Notes under the pieces: generated by a model
Told to the model about the DNA's origin: nothing
What the model saw: only the letters and a program-made list of their open reading frames with translations
Database searches by the model: none
Part shown: in pieces, positions 15,440 through 24,870 of the stretch
How the letters are laid out: each line of letters starts with the position of its first letter
How positions within the stretch are numbered: position 1 is the first letter of the stretch
Program-made: the position numbers and the translations under genes
Source of the DNA: Paenibacillus sp. HGH0039
GTDB lineage: Bacteria > Bacillota > Bacilli > Paenibacillales > NBRC-103111
Assembly: GCF_000411255.1 (NCBI RefSeq)
Contig: NZ_KE150413.1
Span: forward strand, 672,794-736,793
Direction of reading: 5' to 3'
DNA: 64,000 nucleotides

Positions 15440-17212
15440 GTGGCCTTTTTATCGTTACCCAAGGTTCCGGTGCTCCGCTATTACAAGCTGCTTAGCACCT
15501 ATCTGGCTGCGCTGCGTGGGCCCGTTCTGGCCCTTTGCGCCCTGGTCGCCCTGAATATCGGCCTGCAGCTGGTCAATCCTCAAGTGCTGCGCGTGCTGAT
15601 CGATACGGGATTGTCCTCTCCCGCTTCGGGCATAGCCGGGCTGGCCGTATGGTTTGCCGGGCTGGCTTTGGTCCAACTGCTCGCCACGATCGCCGCAGAC
15701 TACGCGGGGGAATGGATCGGCTGGACGGCGGCGAACCGGCTCAGGGCGGACCTGCTGGAGCACTGTTTGAGGCAGGACGGTTCTTTTTTTCAGGCGCATC
15801 CGGCCGGCGAGCTGATCGAGCGCATAGACGGCGACGTGAGAGGATTGTCCGGGTTTTTCGCCATGCTGACGGTTTCGTTGTGCGGCAATATCGGTCTTAT
15901 CGCCGGGGTGCTGGCCGTCCTTTTTTACGAAAACAGTTGGATGGGGTCCGCTATGACGTTATTTGTCGCAGCCGCTTTGCTTACGTTCGGCCGGATCCGG
16001 GAATGGACGCTTCCGTTCTGGGTGCGGGTGGGGGAAGCGGGCGCGGATTTCTACGCTTATCTGGGGGACCAGTTGTCTCATACCGAAGATACACGCTCCA
16101 GCGGAGCCGAAGCCTACACCATGGATAAGTTCAGACGGATGCTGCGGCAGTGGTTCCCGAGGCATATGCGGGCCGGATTCGGTTTTTCCCTAATGTGGGC
16201 GGCTTCCACCGTCATTCTGGGTCTGGGAACCGTTCTGGTCCTGGCGCTGGGCACTTATTTATGGACCGGCCATTTGATCACCGTGGGGACTTTGTACATG
16301 ATGCTGTTTTATATGGGCCTTCTTGCGGGGCCGCTTGATCAGATCCGGGATCTGATCGGAAATTTACAGCGGGCCGAGGCCCATCTGGAAAGGATCGGCG
16401 GACTGCTGGCCGAGGTTCCGGTTATCCGGGACCCTGAGCCGGGGGAGGAAGCGCCGCTCAGGGAAGGTCCACTCTCGGTGGACTTCCGGGGAGTGACATT
16501 CGGCTACGGAGGCGAATCCGGCAGCGTTCTTTCGGACCTTACGTTCAGCCTGCAAGCGGGCCAGTCGCTCGGCATCGTCGGCAGGACGGGCAGCGGCAAA
16601 ACTTCCGTGATCCGCCTGCTTCTGCGGCTGTATGATCCCGCAGAGGGCGCTGTTCTGCTGGGGGGAACGGATATACGCCGGGTCCGGCTGGAGCAGCTTC
16701 GCGAGCGCGTCGGTCTCGTAACGCAGGAGGTGCGGATTTTGAGCGGAAGTGTCCGGGATAACGTCACTTTCTTCGCCCCGCACATCCCGGACGAACGGAT
16801 TGTGGAAGTATTGGATCAATTGGGGCTCGGGGGCTGGTATCGCGCGCTGCCCTCGGGACTGGATACGGAGATCTGGGCGCAGGGAGAAGGATTATCCGCA
16901 GGCGAGGCCCAACTGCTCGCTCTTGCCCGCATTTTTCTGCGGAATCCTTCGCTGGTCATTCTGGACGAAGCTTCTTCCAGGCTGGACCCTTCTACCGAGG
17001 AAAAAGTACAGCAGGCCACAAACCGGCTCCTGCAAGGCAGAACGGCCATCGTCATCGCGCATCGGCTGAACACGCTGCGCGGCGTGGACCGCATTCTCGT
17101 GATGGACGGAGGCCGGATCGCGGAACAGGGGAGCCGTCAAGCATTGACGGAACAGCCGGGTTCCCGTTATTCCCGGCTACTAAGACAAGCATCCGGAAAG
17201 GAGACTATATGA
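15440..17212 (+). CDS. ABC exporter subunit 3 (competent site)
   Basis: 590 residues from the GTG at 15440, which has AAGGAGG at the right distance. An in-frame ATG at 15383 would overlap subunit 2 and has no such site. Features are as in subunit 1: six membrane segments, GRTGSGKT, signature [20 protein letters not shown] with catalytic Glu, IAHRLNTL. The strong similarity between pairs 1/2 and 3/4 points to duplication of a two-gene exporter module. Confidence 0.86.
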   Translation: MAFLSLPKVPVLRYYKLLSTYLAALRGPVLALCALVALNIGLQLVNPQVLRVLIDTGLSSPASGIAGLAVWFAGLALVQLLATIAADYAGEWIGWTAANRLRADLLEHCLRQDGSFFQAHPAGELIERIDGDVRGLSGFFAMLTVSLCGNIGLIAGVLAVLFYENSWMGSAMTLFVAAALLTFGRIREWTLPFWVRVGEAGADFYAYLGDQLSHTEDTRSSGAEAYTMDKFRRMLRQWFPRHMRAGFGFSLMWAASTVILGLGTVLVLALGTYLWTGHLITVGTLYMMLFYMGLLAGPLDQIRDLIGNLQRAEAHLERIGGLLAEVPVIRDPEPGEEAPLREGPLSVDFRGVTFGYGGESGSVLSDLTFSLQAGQSLGIVGRTGSGKTSVIRLLLRLYDPAEGAVLLGGTDIRRVRLEQLRERVGLVTQEVRILSGSVRDNVTFFAPHIPDERIVEVLDQLGLGGWYRALPSGLDTEIWAQGEGLSAGEAQLLALARIFLRNPSLVILDEASSRLDPSTEEKVQQATNRLLQGRTAIVIAHRLNTLRGVDRILVMDGGRIAEQGSRQALTEQPGSRYSRLLRQASGKETI

Positions 17213-18981
17213 ACACGAGGCAGTTTTTATGGAGGATGGCCGCTTACCATCCCGGATTGTTTTGGAAGGGTATCTTTCAATGGCTTCCCTTTAACCTGGC
17301 TCCGGTTGCCGCCGGCCTTCTGATGAAAGTGTTTTTCGACCAGCTTACGGGTCATTCGGCATCGTCCGACGTCACCTGGTTCGTCGTGGCCCTGCTGGCT
17401 GTCAATGCGGCCGCAACGCTGGGATCGATCCGGTTTGCGTCCCGCACCGAAACCGCGCTTAATTTCCGCATCAAGGGACTTATCCGCCAAAATCTGCTGA
17501 ATCACATCCTCGGCCAGCCGGGAGCAAGAGCTATTCCGGGGTCGCCGGGCGAGGCCGTCAGCCAGTTCCGGGACGATGTGGATCAACTGGCCGATACGAT
17601 AAGGAACGTGAACCTTCTCGTTGTCAAAACGGTCTTTTTCTTTACGGCACTGGCCGTGTTACTCGCGGTAAACGTACCGGTAACGCTGGGCGTCATTCTT
17701 CCGCTGATTGCCGTATTTGCTCTCGTGCAGACGATCATCATCCGGATGAACGTCCGGCTCCGGCCGAAGGGCAACGGGCGGCGGGAATTGTCCGGCTTTA
17801 TGAGCGAGGTATTCCAATCGGTGCTGGCGGTCAAAGCAGCCGGAGCCGAGGACAGTGTAGTGGAAGAATTCTCGCGTCTTTCCGATGAACGGCGAAAGCA
17901 GGTTTCCCGCGATAGAGTCATGAGCCAGCTCATGTACGCGCTGCTGCCGAATCTGGTCCAGATCGGATCGGGCATCCTTCTGTTGGCCGGTGCACGCCTG
18001 CTTGGACCGGGGGAGTTTACCGTCGGAGATTACGCTTTGTTCGTTCATCTGCTGCTGCACATGAGCAAGTTTATTGAGTACAGCGGAACCAGCATCACTC
18101 AGATCAAGCAGGTAAAAGGATATCTAAGGCGCCTGAACTGGCTGCTGCAGGGTTCGTCCCTGGACAGGATGATCGACTTCAAGCCCCTGGATCTGGCGGA
18201 GACGCCCCCGGCCGCCCCGCCGCCTGCCGTTTCGGAATCTAGACAGTTCAAACAGCTTCAGACGAAATCCCTGACCTATTTTTACCCCGGCAGCTCCAAA
18301 GGAATCAAGCGGATCGATCTTCAGATCTCCCGCGGTTCTTTTGTCGTCATCGTAGGACGAGTCGGCTCGGGTAAAACGACGCTGCTCAGAACGATACTGG
18401 GTCTGCTGCCGGCGGGGGCCGGAGAGATCCGCTGGAATAACCGACGGATCGCGAACCCGGGAGAATTTTTTATCCCTCCGCGCACCGCTTATACGCCTCA
18501 AGTGCCTAAGCTGTACAACGGAACGCTGAGGGAAAATATTTTGCTCGGCCTGCCTGAAGAGGGCTTGGAGCAAGCCGTTTATGACGCCGTGCTGGAAGAA
18601 GATGTACGTCTGCTGGAAAACGGGCTCGATACGGCGGTCGGAGTCCGCGGCGTGAAATTGTCGAACGGTCAAATCCAGCGCTCCGCCGCCGCCCGGATGT
18701 TTGTCCGCGACAGCGAGGTTCTTGTCGTCGACGACATGTCGAGCGCCCTGGACGCCGAGACGGAAAGCAGGCTGTGGGAGCGTCTGAACGCCCGCGAGGA
18801 AGCGACCTGCCTGGTCGTTTCTCACCGGAGAGAGGCGCTGCGGCGGGCCGACCATATTATCGTTATGAAGGACGGGGAAATTGAAGCCCAGGGCACCTTC
18901 CGGGAGCTGACCCTCGCTTCGGAGGAATTCAGAGCGCTATTGGATGAAGCCGGCGGCACTTTACCGGTGAATCGTCCTTAA
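17209..18981 (+). CDS. ABC exporter subunit 4 (degenerate ATP site)
   Basis: 590 residues. Walker A GRVGSGKT, signature LSNGQIQ (first Gly changed), Walker B VLVVDDMSSALD with Asp in place of the catalytic Glu, H-loop VSHRREAL. It overlaps subunit 3 by an ATGA, giving a second heterodimer. Its stop is followed at once by the next cluster-type promoter, so there is no terminator between exporter and sugar operons. Confidence 0.86.
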   Translation: MNTRQFLWRMAAYHPGLFWKGIFQWLPFNLAPVAAGLLMKVFFDQLTGHSASSDVTWFVVALLAVNAAATLGSIRFASRTETALNFRIKGLIRQNLLNHILGQPGARAIPGSPGEAVSQFRDDVDQLADTIRNVNLLVVKTVFFFTALAVLLAVNVPVTLGVILPLIAVFALVQTIIIRMNVRLRPKGNGRRELSGFMSEVFQSVLAVKAAGAEDSVVEEFSRLSDERRKQVSRDRVMSQLMYALLPNLVQIGSGILLLAGARLLGPGEFTVGDYALFVHLLLHMSKFIEYSGTSITQIKQVKGYLRRLNWLLQGSSLDRMIDFKPLDLAETPPAAPPPAVSESRQFKQLQTKSLTYFYPGSSKGIKRIDLQISRGSFVVIVGRVGSGKTTLLRTILGLLPAGAGEIRWNNRRIANPGEFFIPPRTAYTPQVPKLYNGTLRENILLGLPEEGLEQAVYDAVLEEDVRLLENGLDTAVGVRGVKLSNGQIQRSAAARMFVRDSEVLVVDDMSSALDAETESRLWERLNAREEATCLVVSHRREALRRADHIIVMKDGEIEAQGTFRELTLASEEFRALLDEAGGTLPVNRP

Positions 18982-19016
18982 AAAGCCGAGTGCTCCGACT
19001 CCGTGCTTCTTACACT
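18982..19016 (+). promoter_or_regulatory. Cluster-type promoter of the sugar/carbamoyl operon
   Basis: AAAGCCGAG starting one base after the ABC stop, exactly 20 bases, then TACACT. The TTG start at 19090 lies 73 bases downstream. Confidence 0.65.
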
Positions 19017-19089
19017 GGACGTATAGAAGAACTGATTTGGCTTTGGCTGCAACAAGCGGCTTTTTCCGAACAGAAGAGAAGGTGATGGA

Positions 19090-20091
19090 TTGGAACCGAG
19101 CTGCAAAGAGAAGCTGCTGAACCGCCTGGGGCGCAAGCCGCCGGGAACCACGATCGTTCTCGGCGATATTCTGCTTGATGAATACACGGCTTGTACCCGG
19201 GATTATTCCGCCAACGAACACTGTGTCGTCCTGCGTAAAGGACCGAGCCTGTTTTTTCCGGGGAATGCCCTGAACGTCTCCTTGAATATCGCGGCATTGG
19301 ACGGGAACGCGGCCATTCTCGGCGCGCTCGGCACCGATACGGAGGCGGACAAGCTGCGCAGCCTGGCCGGGGACCGGATTGATTCTGGCGGCCTGATCGG
19401 GGAGACCGGCAGACAAACGACGCTGAAAACCCGGTTGTCGGACGGAAACGGGCGGCTGCTCCGCGTGGACAGGGAGGACAATACGCCGTTGTCCGCATCG
19501 GTTGCGGGGCTTTTGCTGAAGCATGCGGACAGCTTGCCCGCCGTCAACTGCGCCGTGCTGTCCGACCTGGGCAAAGGCGTGCTGCCGGATTCCCTGATCG
19601 CCGGTTATATTCGCCGGGCGGCGGACAAAGGCATCCCGGTTCTCGTCGATCCGGCCGGGGAGAACATACGGCGCTACGCGCACGCCTCCGTGCTGTTCCC
19701 GAACCTCGCCGAGTTCAACAAGCTGACCTCGTGCAGCTGTGCAAATCCGGCGGAGGCGGCGCGGTACGCCCGAGGAAAGCTGGCCGAATGGGAGATCGGC
19801 GCCCTCGTTCTAAAGGCGGCGGAGGCGGGCAGCTATCTGATTACCGCAGAAGAAATCCGCCATGTTCCTGCCTATTGCAAGGAGCCGGCTTGCGAGGTGG
19901 GTGCGGGAGACTCTTTCCTCGCGGCTTTTGCGGTCGGGATTGCTCACGGTCTGCCGCTGGAAGAGAGCTTTATGCTGAGCAATGCGTCGGCTGCCGTTTC
20001 GGTTTCCAAGGGGTATACCTCGACGGTGAGCACCCGGGAATTGACCGCATTTATCGGACAATTGAAACAAAGGGACGACAGGCGCCCGTGA
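19090..20091 (+). CDS. HldE/RfaE1-like sugar kinase (PfkB family)
   Basis: 333 residues from a TTG behind AGAAGGTGATGGA. The ribokinase fold resembles heptose-7-phosphate kinases (HldE N-terminal domain): VVLGDILLDEYT at the start, a substrate loop FFPGNALNVSLNIAALDG, and the anion-hole/base motif GAGDSFLAAF with Asp274. It would phosphorylate D-glycero-D-manno-heptose 7-phosphate or a related sugar at C1. A SIS isomerase and an RfaE2-like enzyme in the same operon complete most of a heptose activation route. Confidence 0.75.
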   Translation: MEPSCKEKLLNRLGRKPPGTTIVLGDILLDEYTACTRDYSANEHCVVLRKGPSLFFPGNALNVSLNIAALDGNAAILGALGTDTEADKLRSLAGDRIDSGGLIGETGRQTTLKTRLSDGNGRLLRVDREDNTPLSASVAGLLLKHADSLPAVNCAVLSDLGKGVLPDSLIAGYIRRAADKGIPVLVDPAGENIRRYAHASVLFPNLAEFNKLTSCSCANPAEAARYARGKLAEWEIGALVLKAAEAGSYLITAEEIRHVPAYCKEPACEVGAGDSFLAAFAVGIAHGLPLEESFMLSNASAAVSVSKGYTSTVSTRELTAFIGQLKQRDDRRP

Positions 20092-20103
20092 GGAGGTGGA
20101 GTT

Positions 20104-21585
20104 ATGGCGGACGAAGCTTTTCGGCAGCAGGTGAAAAATAGAAGGGACTACCTCCGGGCGTCCCGCAGCAAAATTCTCGTATGGACAGCCGCCGAACGGG
20201 AGGAAGACGTAATGAGGCTCCTTTCGGAGAAAACGCCCGATCTGGCGGCCATCCGTCTGCGTATGCCGGATCTCGCCTTGTTCCGGGCGGGAGGATTTAC
20301 GGTGCTGCCCGTCCGTGACCGTAACGGGCTGGAGGCTCTTGCACGGTATTTGCAAGGGGAGCGCGGCCGTGCAGAGATCGAATCCGATTCCGGCGCATGT
20401 CTTTCCGCAGCAGCGGACTCCGGCGGGATTGTGACGGCCTTCGTTTTTCATGCGCCCAAGACAGGAACCGTAACCGGAATGGGAGCCGGATCGGAGGCCG
20501 GGGCGGATTACGCCCACCTGATCGGGGACATTCCCAAGCAGTATGAGCCTGCGGAGCTGTACGTCTACAGGGACCGGTTCTGCTTCCCGTTCTACTTCCG
20601 GGAGGCCGAATCGGCCGAGAAGCTGGACGTCGGCACCGCGGTTCCCGGCAAGCCCAAACCGAAGGCCGTTATAGCCGACTGGTTTCTCGGATACGGGGAC
20701 GGCGTCATTCTGCTTCCCCTGCTGCGGAAATTTATAGACAAGCAAGCCCGCCTCGGGCATGAGGTGCATCTCATAGCCAAGGAGAAGCTGGCGTGGTTCT
20801 TCGGGACTTTCCTGCAGGGCTGCCGCATTTACCGGAGTCCGGAAAGCCCGGCCGTGTACGAGGCGGTGCTGCGGTCCTCCCTGTACCGCAAAGCCGTTCT
20901 TCTGCCGGTTTCCGTTTCTTCGCCTCCTACGCGGCACATAAGCGGACTGTTCGGCGCGGCGCTCGGCTTTAAGCGGCCCTACGCGCTTCCGGAACCGGTT
21001 CCCGTCTTCTACCCGCCTCTGCCTGCCGAACAGGCTGAAGAGCTGGCGGGGCTGCGGGCGGCGGGATGCAAGGTCGTGGGCATCCAGTTCCACACCGGGG
21101 ACGCGAAGCGCTCCTGGCCCGAAGCCAGAGCCGGGAGGTTTATCGCCCTGTGCCGGGAACGGGGACTCGCGCTGGTCAATTTGACGCCGCTTCCTTATCC
21201 GGCGGAAGGGTGCAGCGACTGGAGCCGGCTGCCGGTGGAGCGGTTGTTTGCCGCAATCGGCGAACTCGACGCGGTAGTCGGAATCGACAGCGTCTGCGGG
21301 CACATGGCGGGCTTTCTCGGCGTGGCTCATATCACGCTCTGGGGCAGAAGCTTTCCCCATCTGCAGTTTCCTTTCACGTCCGACGAGTCCCACGTCAGCT
21401 TCCGGACACTGAGAGCCAATTACAGCCTAGTCCCCCGGAGCGCAGATATCGCGGATATCCCGGCGGAGCTGGCATTTGCCAGGCTCACGGATATTTTGGA
21501 GGGAAGACTCCCGCTCGGAAAGGAACTTCATACAGTAGAGGACACGCTGGAAGGACAGGGGATAGAGTGGGTGAGCGGGCGATGA
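20104..21585 (+). CDS. GT9-type (heptosyltransferase-like) glycosyltransferase
   Basis: 493 residues behind AGGAGGTGGAGTT. The C-terminal 300 look like GT family 9: an N-domain with GYGDGVILLPLL and a donor domain with VGIQFHTGDAKRSWP near 325 and GIDSVCGHMAGFLGVAHITLWG near 395. GT9 enzymes usually transfer ADP-heptose. The first 190 residues are an extra region with no family I recognise. It is flanked by the heptose-type kinase and adenylyltransferase, which strengthens the sugar assignment. A role in glycan rather than metabolite assembly remains possible. Confidence 0.7.
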   Translation: MADEAFRQQVKNRRDYLRASRSKILVWTAAEREEDVMRLLSEKTPDLAAIRLRMPDLALFRAGGFTVLPVRDRNGLEALARYLQGERGRAEIESDSGACLSAAADSGGIVTAFVFHAPKTGTVTGMGAGSEAGADYAHLIGDIPKQYEPAELYVYRDRFCFPFYFREAESAEKLDVGTAVPGKPKPKAVIADWFLGYGDGVILLPLLRKFIDKQARLGHEVHLIAKEKLAWFFGTFLQGCRIYRSPESPAVYEAVLRSSLYRKAVLLPVSVSSPPTRHISGLFGAALGFKRPYALPEPVPVFYPPLPAEQAEELAGLRAAGCKVVGIQFHTGDAKRSWPEARAGRFIALCRERGLALVNLTPLPYPAEGCSDWSRLPVERLFAAIGELDAVVGIDSVCGHMAGFLGVAHITLWGRSFPHLQFPFTSDESHVSFRTLRANYSLVPRSADIADIPAELAFARLTDILEGRLPLGKELHTVEDTLEGQGIEWVSGR

Positions 21586-22022
21586 GCAGAATCGTGTATA
21601 TCTGGGACCGGACGAGGGACGGAGCGGATCTTGAAAATCTGCGTCTGGAACTGGCCCGGACGATCCGGGAGTACGGCTATTCCGTTTCCGCAGCTTCCGG
21701 TAACGAAGGGCTGGCCGATTTTCTGCTCCTGTCCGAGACGGAGATGACGGAAGGGAACGCGGAAAATAAATCCGTCCTGATCGTAACCGACGATGAGGAG
21801 ATTTTGTCCGATTCGGTTTGTTACCGGAGCGCGGAGGAGATCTGGAAGACGCCTTTCGATGTCGGAGGGGTCGTGCTGCTTGGCGAGATTCGCGGGTTTG
21901 CCTACCGGTTTACGGGCTTTTCCTATTCTCCCATGTGCCTCGTTCACGTTCCGTCCCGTTCCTTGTCGTATCACCGGCTCGTTTCGTATTGGATACATAA
22001 ATCCGGCAGAAAGGTCCGGTGA
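21582..22022 (+). CDS. Unknown 146-residue protein
   Basis: It starts at the ATG overlapping the GT9 stop. The layout is alpha/beta (MSRIVYIWDR, then LLLSETEM and SVLIVTDDEEI strands), which could be a small Rossmann-like or glycosyltransferase N-domain, with no catalytic motif visible. It is tightly nested between GT9 and the RfaE2-like gene (3-base gap), so it probably acts with them. I do not recognise a family. Confidence 0.6.
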   Translation: MSRIVYIWDRTRDGADLENLRLELARTIREYGYSVSAASGNEGLADFLLLSETEMTEGNAENKSVLIVTDDEEILSDSVCYRSAEEIWKTPFDVGGVVLLGEIRGFAYRFTGFSYSPMCLVHVPSRSLSYHRLVSYWIHKSGRKVR

Positions 22023-22025
22023 ACG

Positions 22026-22523
22026 ATGAGGAATAAGATGGCAGAACTGCCGGAATTGAAAGCGGAGCTTGCTCGGGCAAGGACCGGAAAAGCCGGAGAG
22101 AGGACTAAGACCGTCGTCATGGCCGGAGGCTGCTTTGATATTTTTCATATCGGGCATCTGGATTATTTGCAGGTCGCCCGCGGTATGGGCGATATTCTCG
22201 TCGTAGCCGTCAATTCGGATGCTTCCGTCCGCAGAATCAAAAGCCGTCCGCCGGTTTTCGAAGAGGGGCAGAGGGCGGGCATCATAGCCGCTCTTGAGGC
22301 CGTGGACCATGTGTTTATTTTCGGGGAGGACGACTGCTGCGAATCGCTGAGAGCCATCCGACCCGATTTTTTCGTCAAAGGCTGGGATTACAAGGACAAA
22401 ACGTTTCCCGAAATGGCGGCCGCCCGCGAAATGGGCTGTGAAATCAAGATTGCCGGAGAGGATAAGAAAGCTTCTTCCTCCCGGCTGCGCTCTATTTTGC
22501 GGGGCGAAAGGAGGTTTTTATGA
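22026..22523 (+). CDS. RfaE2/HldE-C-like nucleotidyltransferase
   Basis: 165 residues. The cytidylyltransferase signature GCFDIFHIGHLDYLQ (HIGH motif) lies near residues 36-50. The ISSSxL-type end motif appears as ASSSRLRSIL. This matches the stand-alone adenylyltransferase half of HldE, which makes ADP-heptose from heptose 1-phosphate, or a close glycerol-phosphate/choline relative. The order isomerase, kinase and nucleotidyltransferase in one operon favours the heptose reading. Its stop overlaps the next ATG. Confidence 0.75.
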   Translation: MRNKMAELPELKAELARARTGKAGERTKTVVMAGGCFDIFHIGHLDYLQVARGMGDILVVAVNSDASVRRIKSRPPVFEEGQRAGIIAALEAVDHVFIFGEDDCCESLRAIRPDFFVKGWDYKDKTFPEMAAAREMGCEIKIAGEDKKASSSRLRSILRGERRFL

Positions 22524-24241
22524 ACATACTGGGCTTGGGCGGCTCTATTCACGATTATTCGGCCTGTCTGGTCCGCGATGGGGAAGTCCGCTGCATGATG
22601 GAAGAAGAAAGGCTTGCGCGGGTCAAGCATTGTCTGGGTCTCGGGGGAAAAGTGTTCCGGTGCAGAGCCGCCGATTACTGTCTGCAGGCGGAGGGCTTGG
22701 ATGCCGGGTCGCTCGATCTCGTGGTGGGAAACGATCTGATCGACCCCGTCTACTATATGAAGTACGCGGATAGGATTCAATTGATCAATCATCATTTGGC
22801 CCATGCGGCAAGCGGGTTTTATCCGTCTCCGTATCTAAGCGCGGCTGTGCTGGTTGCGGACGGAAGAGGCAGCTTCACGTGTTTTCCGGCCGAGCGGGAG
22901 ACGGTCAGTTACTATTTTGGAAACGGCTCAGAGCTTACCGAGATCAAGAAAGTGTCGGGAACGGACACGCTGGATTTCGGTGCCGCCCACGATTCCGAAT
23001 CCGGTCTGACGGATGCGGACATGTCCAACTCGGTCGGGGGGTTCTATGAACGGGTCACGACGGAGATCGGCTTCGGGCTGCTGCAGGAAGGCAAAACGAT
23101 GGGGCTGTCGCCCTACGGAACCGCACGGCATACCGACGCTTTCGGAAGCTTCTACTCGATGGATGACGAGGGTAATTTCCGTCAGACTCTGGATCAGGTA
23201 AAAGAACTCCGGACGTATATCCGCCGGACGCTGGAAGCTGCGGAAGACCCGGAAAAGTTTCAGGCCAAGGCGGATTTGGCTTATGCGGTCCAGCATCATA
23301 TGGAGCGCATCCTTGTGAAGGCCTGCCGGTATCTGTACAACGTAACGGGCAGCCGAAATCTGTGCCTGGCCGGAGGGGTGTTTCTCAACAGTGTCGCCAA
23401 CTACGAAATATTGCGGCAGACGCCGTTCGAGCATATTTTCGTCCAGCCGGCGGCCGGGGACGCGGGTACCGCTATCGGGAGCGCGCTGTACGGCTTCCAC
23501 GTACTCGGCGGCAGGCCCCGCACGGCAGTGAACATTCCTTTCTCGCCCTATCAGGGCAAAAGCTACGGGCCGGACGAGTGCGCGAAGGCGGCCGGGGCAT
23601 TTGAGGACCGCATCGAACGAGTGGAAGCCGCCGACGTCTCCGGGAAAACCGCCGAGCTGCTTGCCGAAGGCCGTATTGTCGGCTGGTTTCAGGGCCGCTC
23701 GGAAATCGGTCCGAGAGCGCTCGGCAACCGGAGTATTCTGGCGGACCCCAGGCAGGCGGCCATGAAGGATACGATCAATGCCCGCATCAAGCACCGGGAG
23801 CATTTCCGCCCGTTCGCGCCTGCCGTTCTGGAGGAGAGACAGGCCGATTTTTTTGACCTCGGCTGTCCTTCCTATTATATGCTGCTGGTTCCTCCTTTCC
23901 TGCCGGGCAAAGGAGAGGAGACGGCGGCGGTGTGTCACGAGGACCGGACCGGCAGGGTCCAAACCGTTTCGCGCAGGCTGAATCCCCGCTTCCATGAGCT
24001 GCTCGTACATTTCGAGAGCCTGACCGGAACCCCCGTGCTGTTAAACACTTCGTTCAACGACAACGGAGAGCCGATAGTCGAGACGCCGTACGACGCCATC
24101 TCCTGTTTCCTGCGGATTGATCTGGATTACCTGGTCCTGAACGGGACGATTTATAAGAAGCGCAAGGAAGGAGGTGCCGGCCGTGAAAAAAGCGGTGAAA
24201 CGCCATCTGGACACGCTGGTTCGGAAGCATGCCCGTTTTGA
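22520..24241 (+). CDS. NodU/CmcH-family carbamoyltransferase 1
   Basis: 573 residues, the standard length. The Kae1-like N-domain starts NILGLGGSIHDYSACLV and has the iron/ATP-site motif HHLAHAASGFYPSPY near residues 91-105. The C-terminal domain has GRSEIGPRALGNRSILADPR and HREHFRPFAPAVLEE, the carbamoyl-adenylate site. It should move the carbamoyl group of carbamoyl phosphate to a hydroxyl of the product. It is closest to carbamoyltransferase 3. The 3' end overlaps the SIS gene by about 59 bases. Confidence 0.88.
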   Translation: MNILGLGGSIHDYSACLVRDGEVRCMMEEERLARVKHCLGLGGKVFRCRAADYCLQAEGLDAGSLDLVVGNDLIDPVYYMKYADRIQLINHHLAHAASGFYPSPYLSAAVLVADGRGSFTCFPAERETVSYYFGNGSELTEIKKVSGTDTLDFGAAHDSESGLTDADMSNSVGGFYERVTTEIGFGLLQEGKTMGLSPYGTARHTDAFGSFYSMDDEGNFRQTLDQVKELRTYIRRTLEAAEDPEKFQAKADLAYAVQHHMERILVKACRYLYNVTGSRNLCLAGGVFLNSVANYEILRQTPFEHIFVQPAAGDAGTAIGSALYGFHVLGGRPRTAVNIPFSPYQGKSYGPDECAKAAGAFEDRIERVEAADVSGKTAELLAEGRIVGWFQGRSEIGPRALGNRSILADPRQAAMKDTINARIKHREHFRPFAPAVLEERQADFFDLGCPSYYMLLVPPFLPGKGEETAAVCHEDRTGRVQTVSRRLNPRFHELLVHFESLTGTPVLLNTSFNDNGEPIVETPYDAISCFLRIDLDYLVLNGTIYKKRKEGGAGREKSGETPSGHAGSEACPF

Positions 24242-24869
24242 AGGCAGCCGGACCGCGCTCGAGCAAGCGTTTGCCGTGATGGAAGGCAGCTTCCGGAGCG
24301 GGGGCAAGCTTCTCGTATGCGGGAACGGAGGCAGCGCCTCGGATGCCGAGCATATTGTCGGCGAGCTGATGAAGGGCTTCCGCTTGAAGCGTCCGCCGGA
24401 AGCCGCGTCCCTCAGACGGCTGAAAGGGCGGCTGCCGGATACGGCAGGCCTTCCGGGTGAGCCGGCGCCATCCTGTCTGGACCGGCTTCAGCTCGGGCTG
24501 CCCGCCATCTCGCTTGTCAGCCAGACCGCTCTCGTCACGGCCGTTCTGAACGATCTGGCGGCGGATGCCGTTTTCGCCCAGCAGGTTCTGGGCTACGGGA
24601 ATCCGGGCGATGTGCTTCTGGGCATCAGCACTTCCGGACAGACGGCCAACGTGGCGCGGGCCATGGAAGTCGCCCGGACGCTGGGACTCGCGACCGTTGC
24701 GCTGACGGGAGCGGGCGAGGGCCGGATAAGGGCCTGGAGCGATGTGGTGCTCGCCTCCCCGTCTTCCGTAACGGATGAAATCCAGGAGGACCACGTGAAG
24801 ATGTACCATACCCTCTGCCTCATGCTGGAAGAGGAGTTTTTCGGACCGGAATCGGAAACGGAGGGATAG
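24183..24869 (+). CDS. GmhA-like SIS-domain isomerase
   Basis: 228 residues from the GTG at 24183, spaced 8 bases from AAGGAGG (an earlier GTG at 24174 lies inside that site). The SIS fold is shown by LLVCGNGGSASDAEHIVGEL near 44-63 and GDVLLGISTSGQTANV near 143. This is the phosphoheptose isomerase signature; GmhA converts sedoheptulose 7-phosphate to D-glycero-D-manno-heptose 7-phosphate. It carries a longer middle segment than the usual 190-residue GmhA. With the kinase and nucleotidyltransferase it makes up three of four heptose steps. A GmhB phosphatase is not obvious. Confidence 0.78.
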   Translation: MKKAVKRHLDTLVRKHARFEGSRTALEQAFAVMEGSFRSGGKLLVCGNGGSASDAEHIVGELMKGFRLKRPPEAASLRRLKGRLPDTAGLPGEPAPSCLDRLQLGLPAISLVSQTALVTAVLNDLAADAVFAQQVLGYGNPGDVLLGISTSGQTANVARAMEVARTLGLATVALTGAGEGRIRAWSDVVLASPSSVTDEIQEDHVKMYHTLCLMLEEEFFGPESETEG

Positions 24870-24870
24870 C

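Noticed and set aside
19810-21393. A minus-strand open frame of 527 codons
   Set aside because: It is opposite the kinase and GT9 genes, its composition is Arg/Pro/Gly-rich, and it has no start signal.
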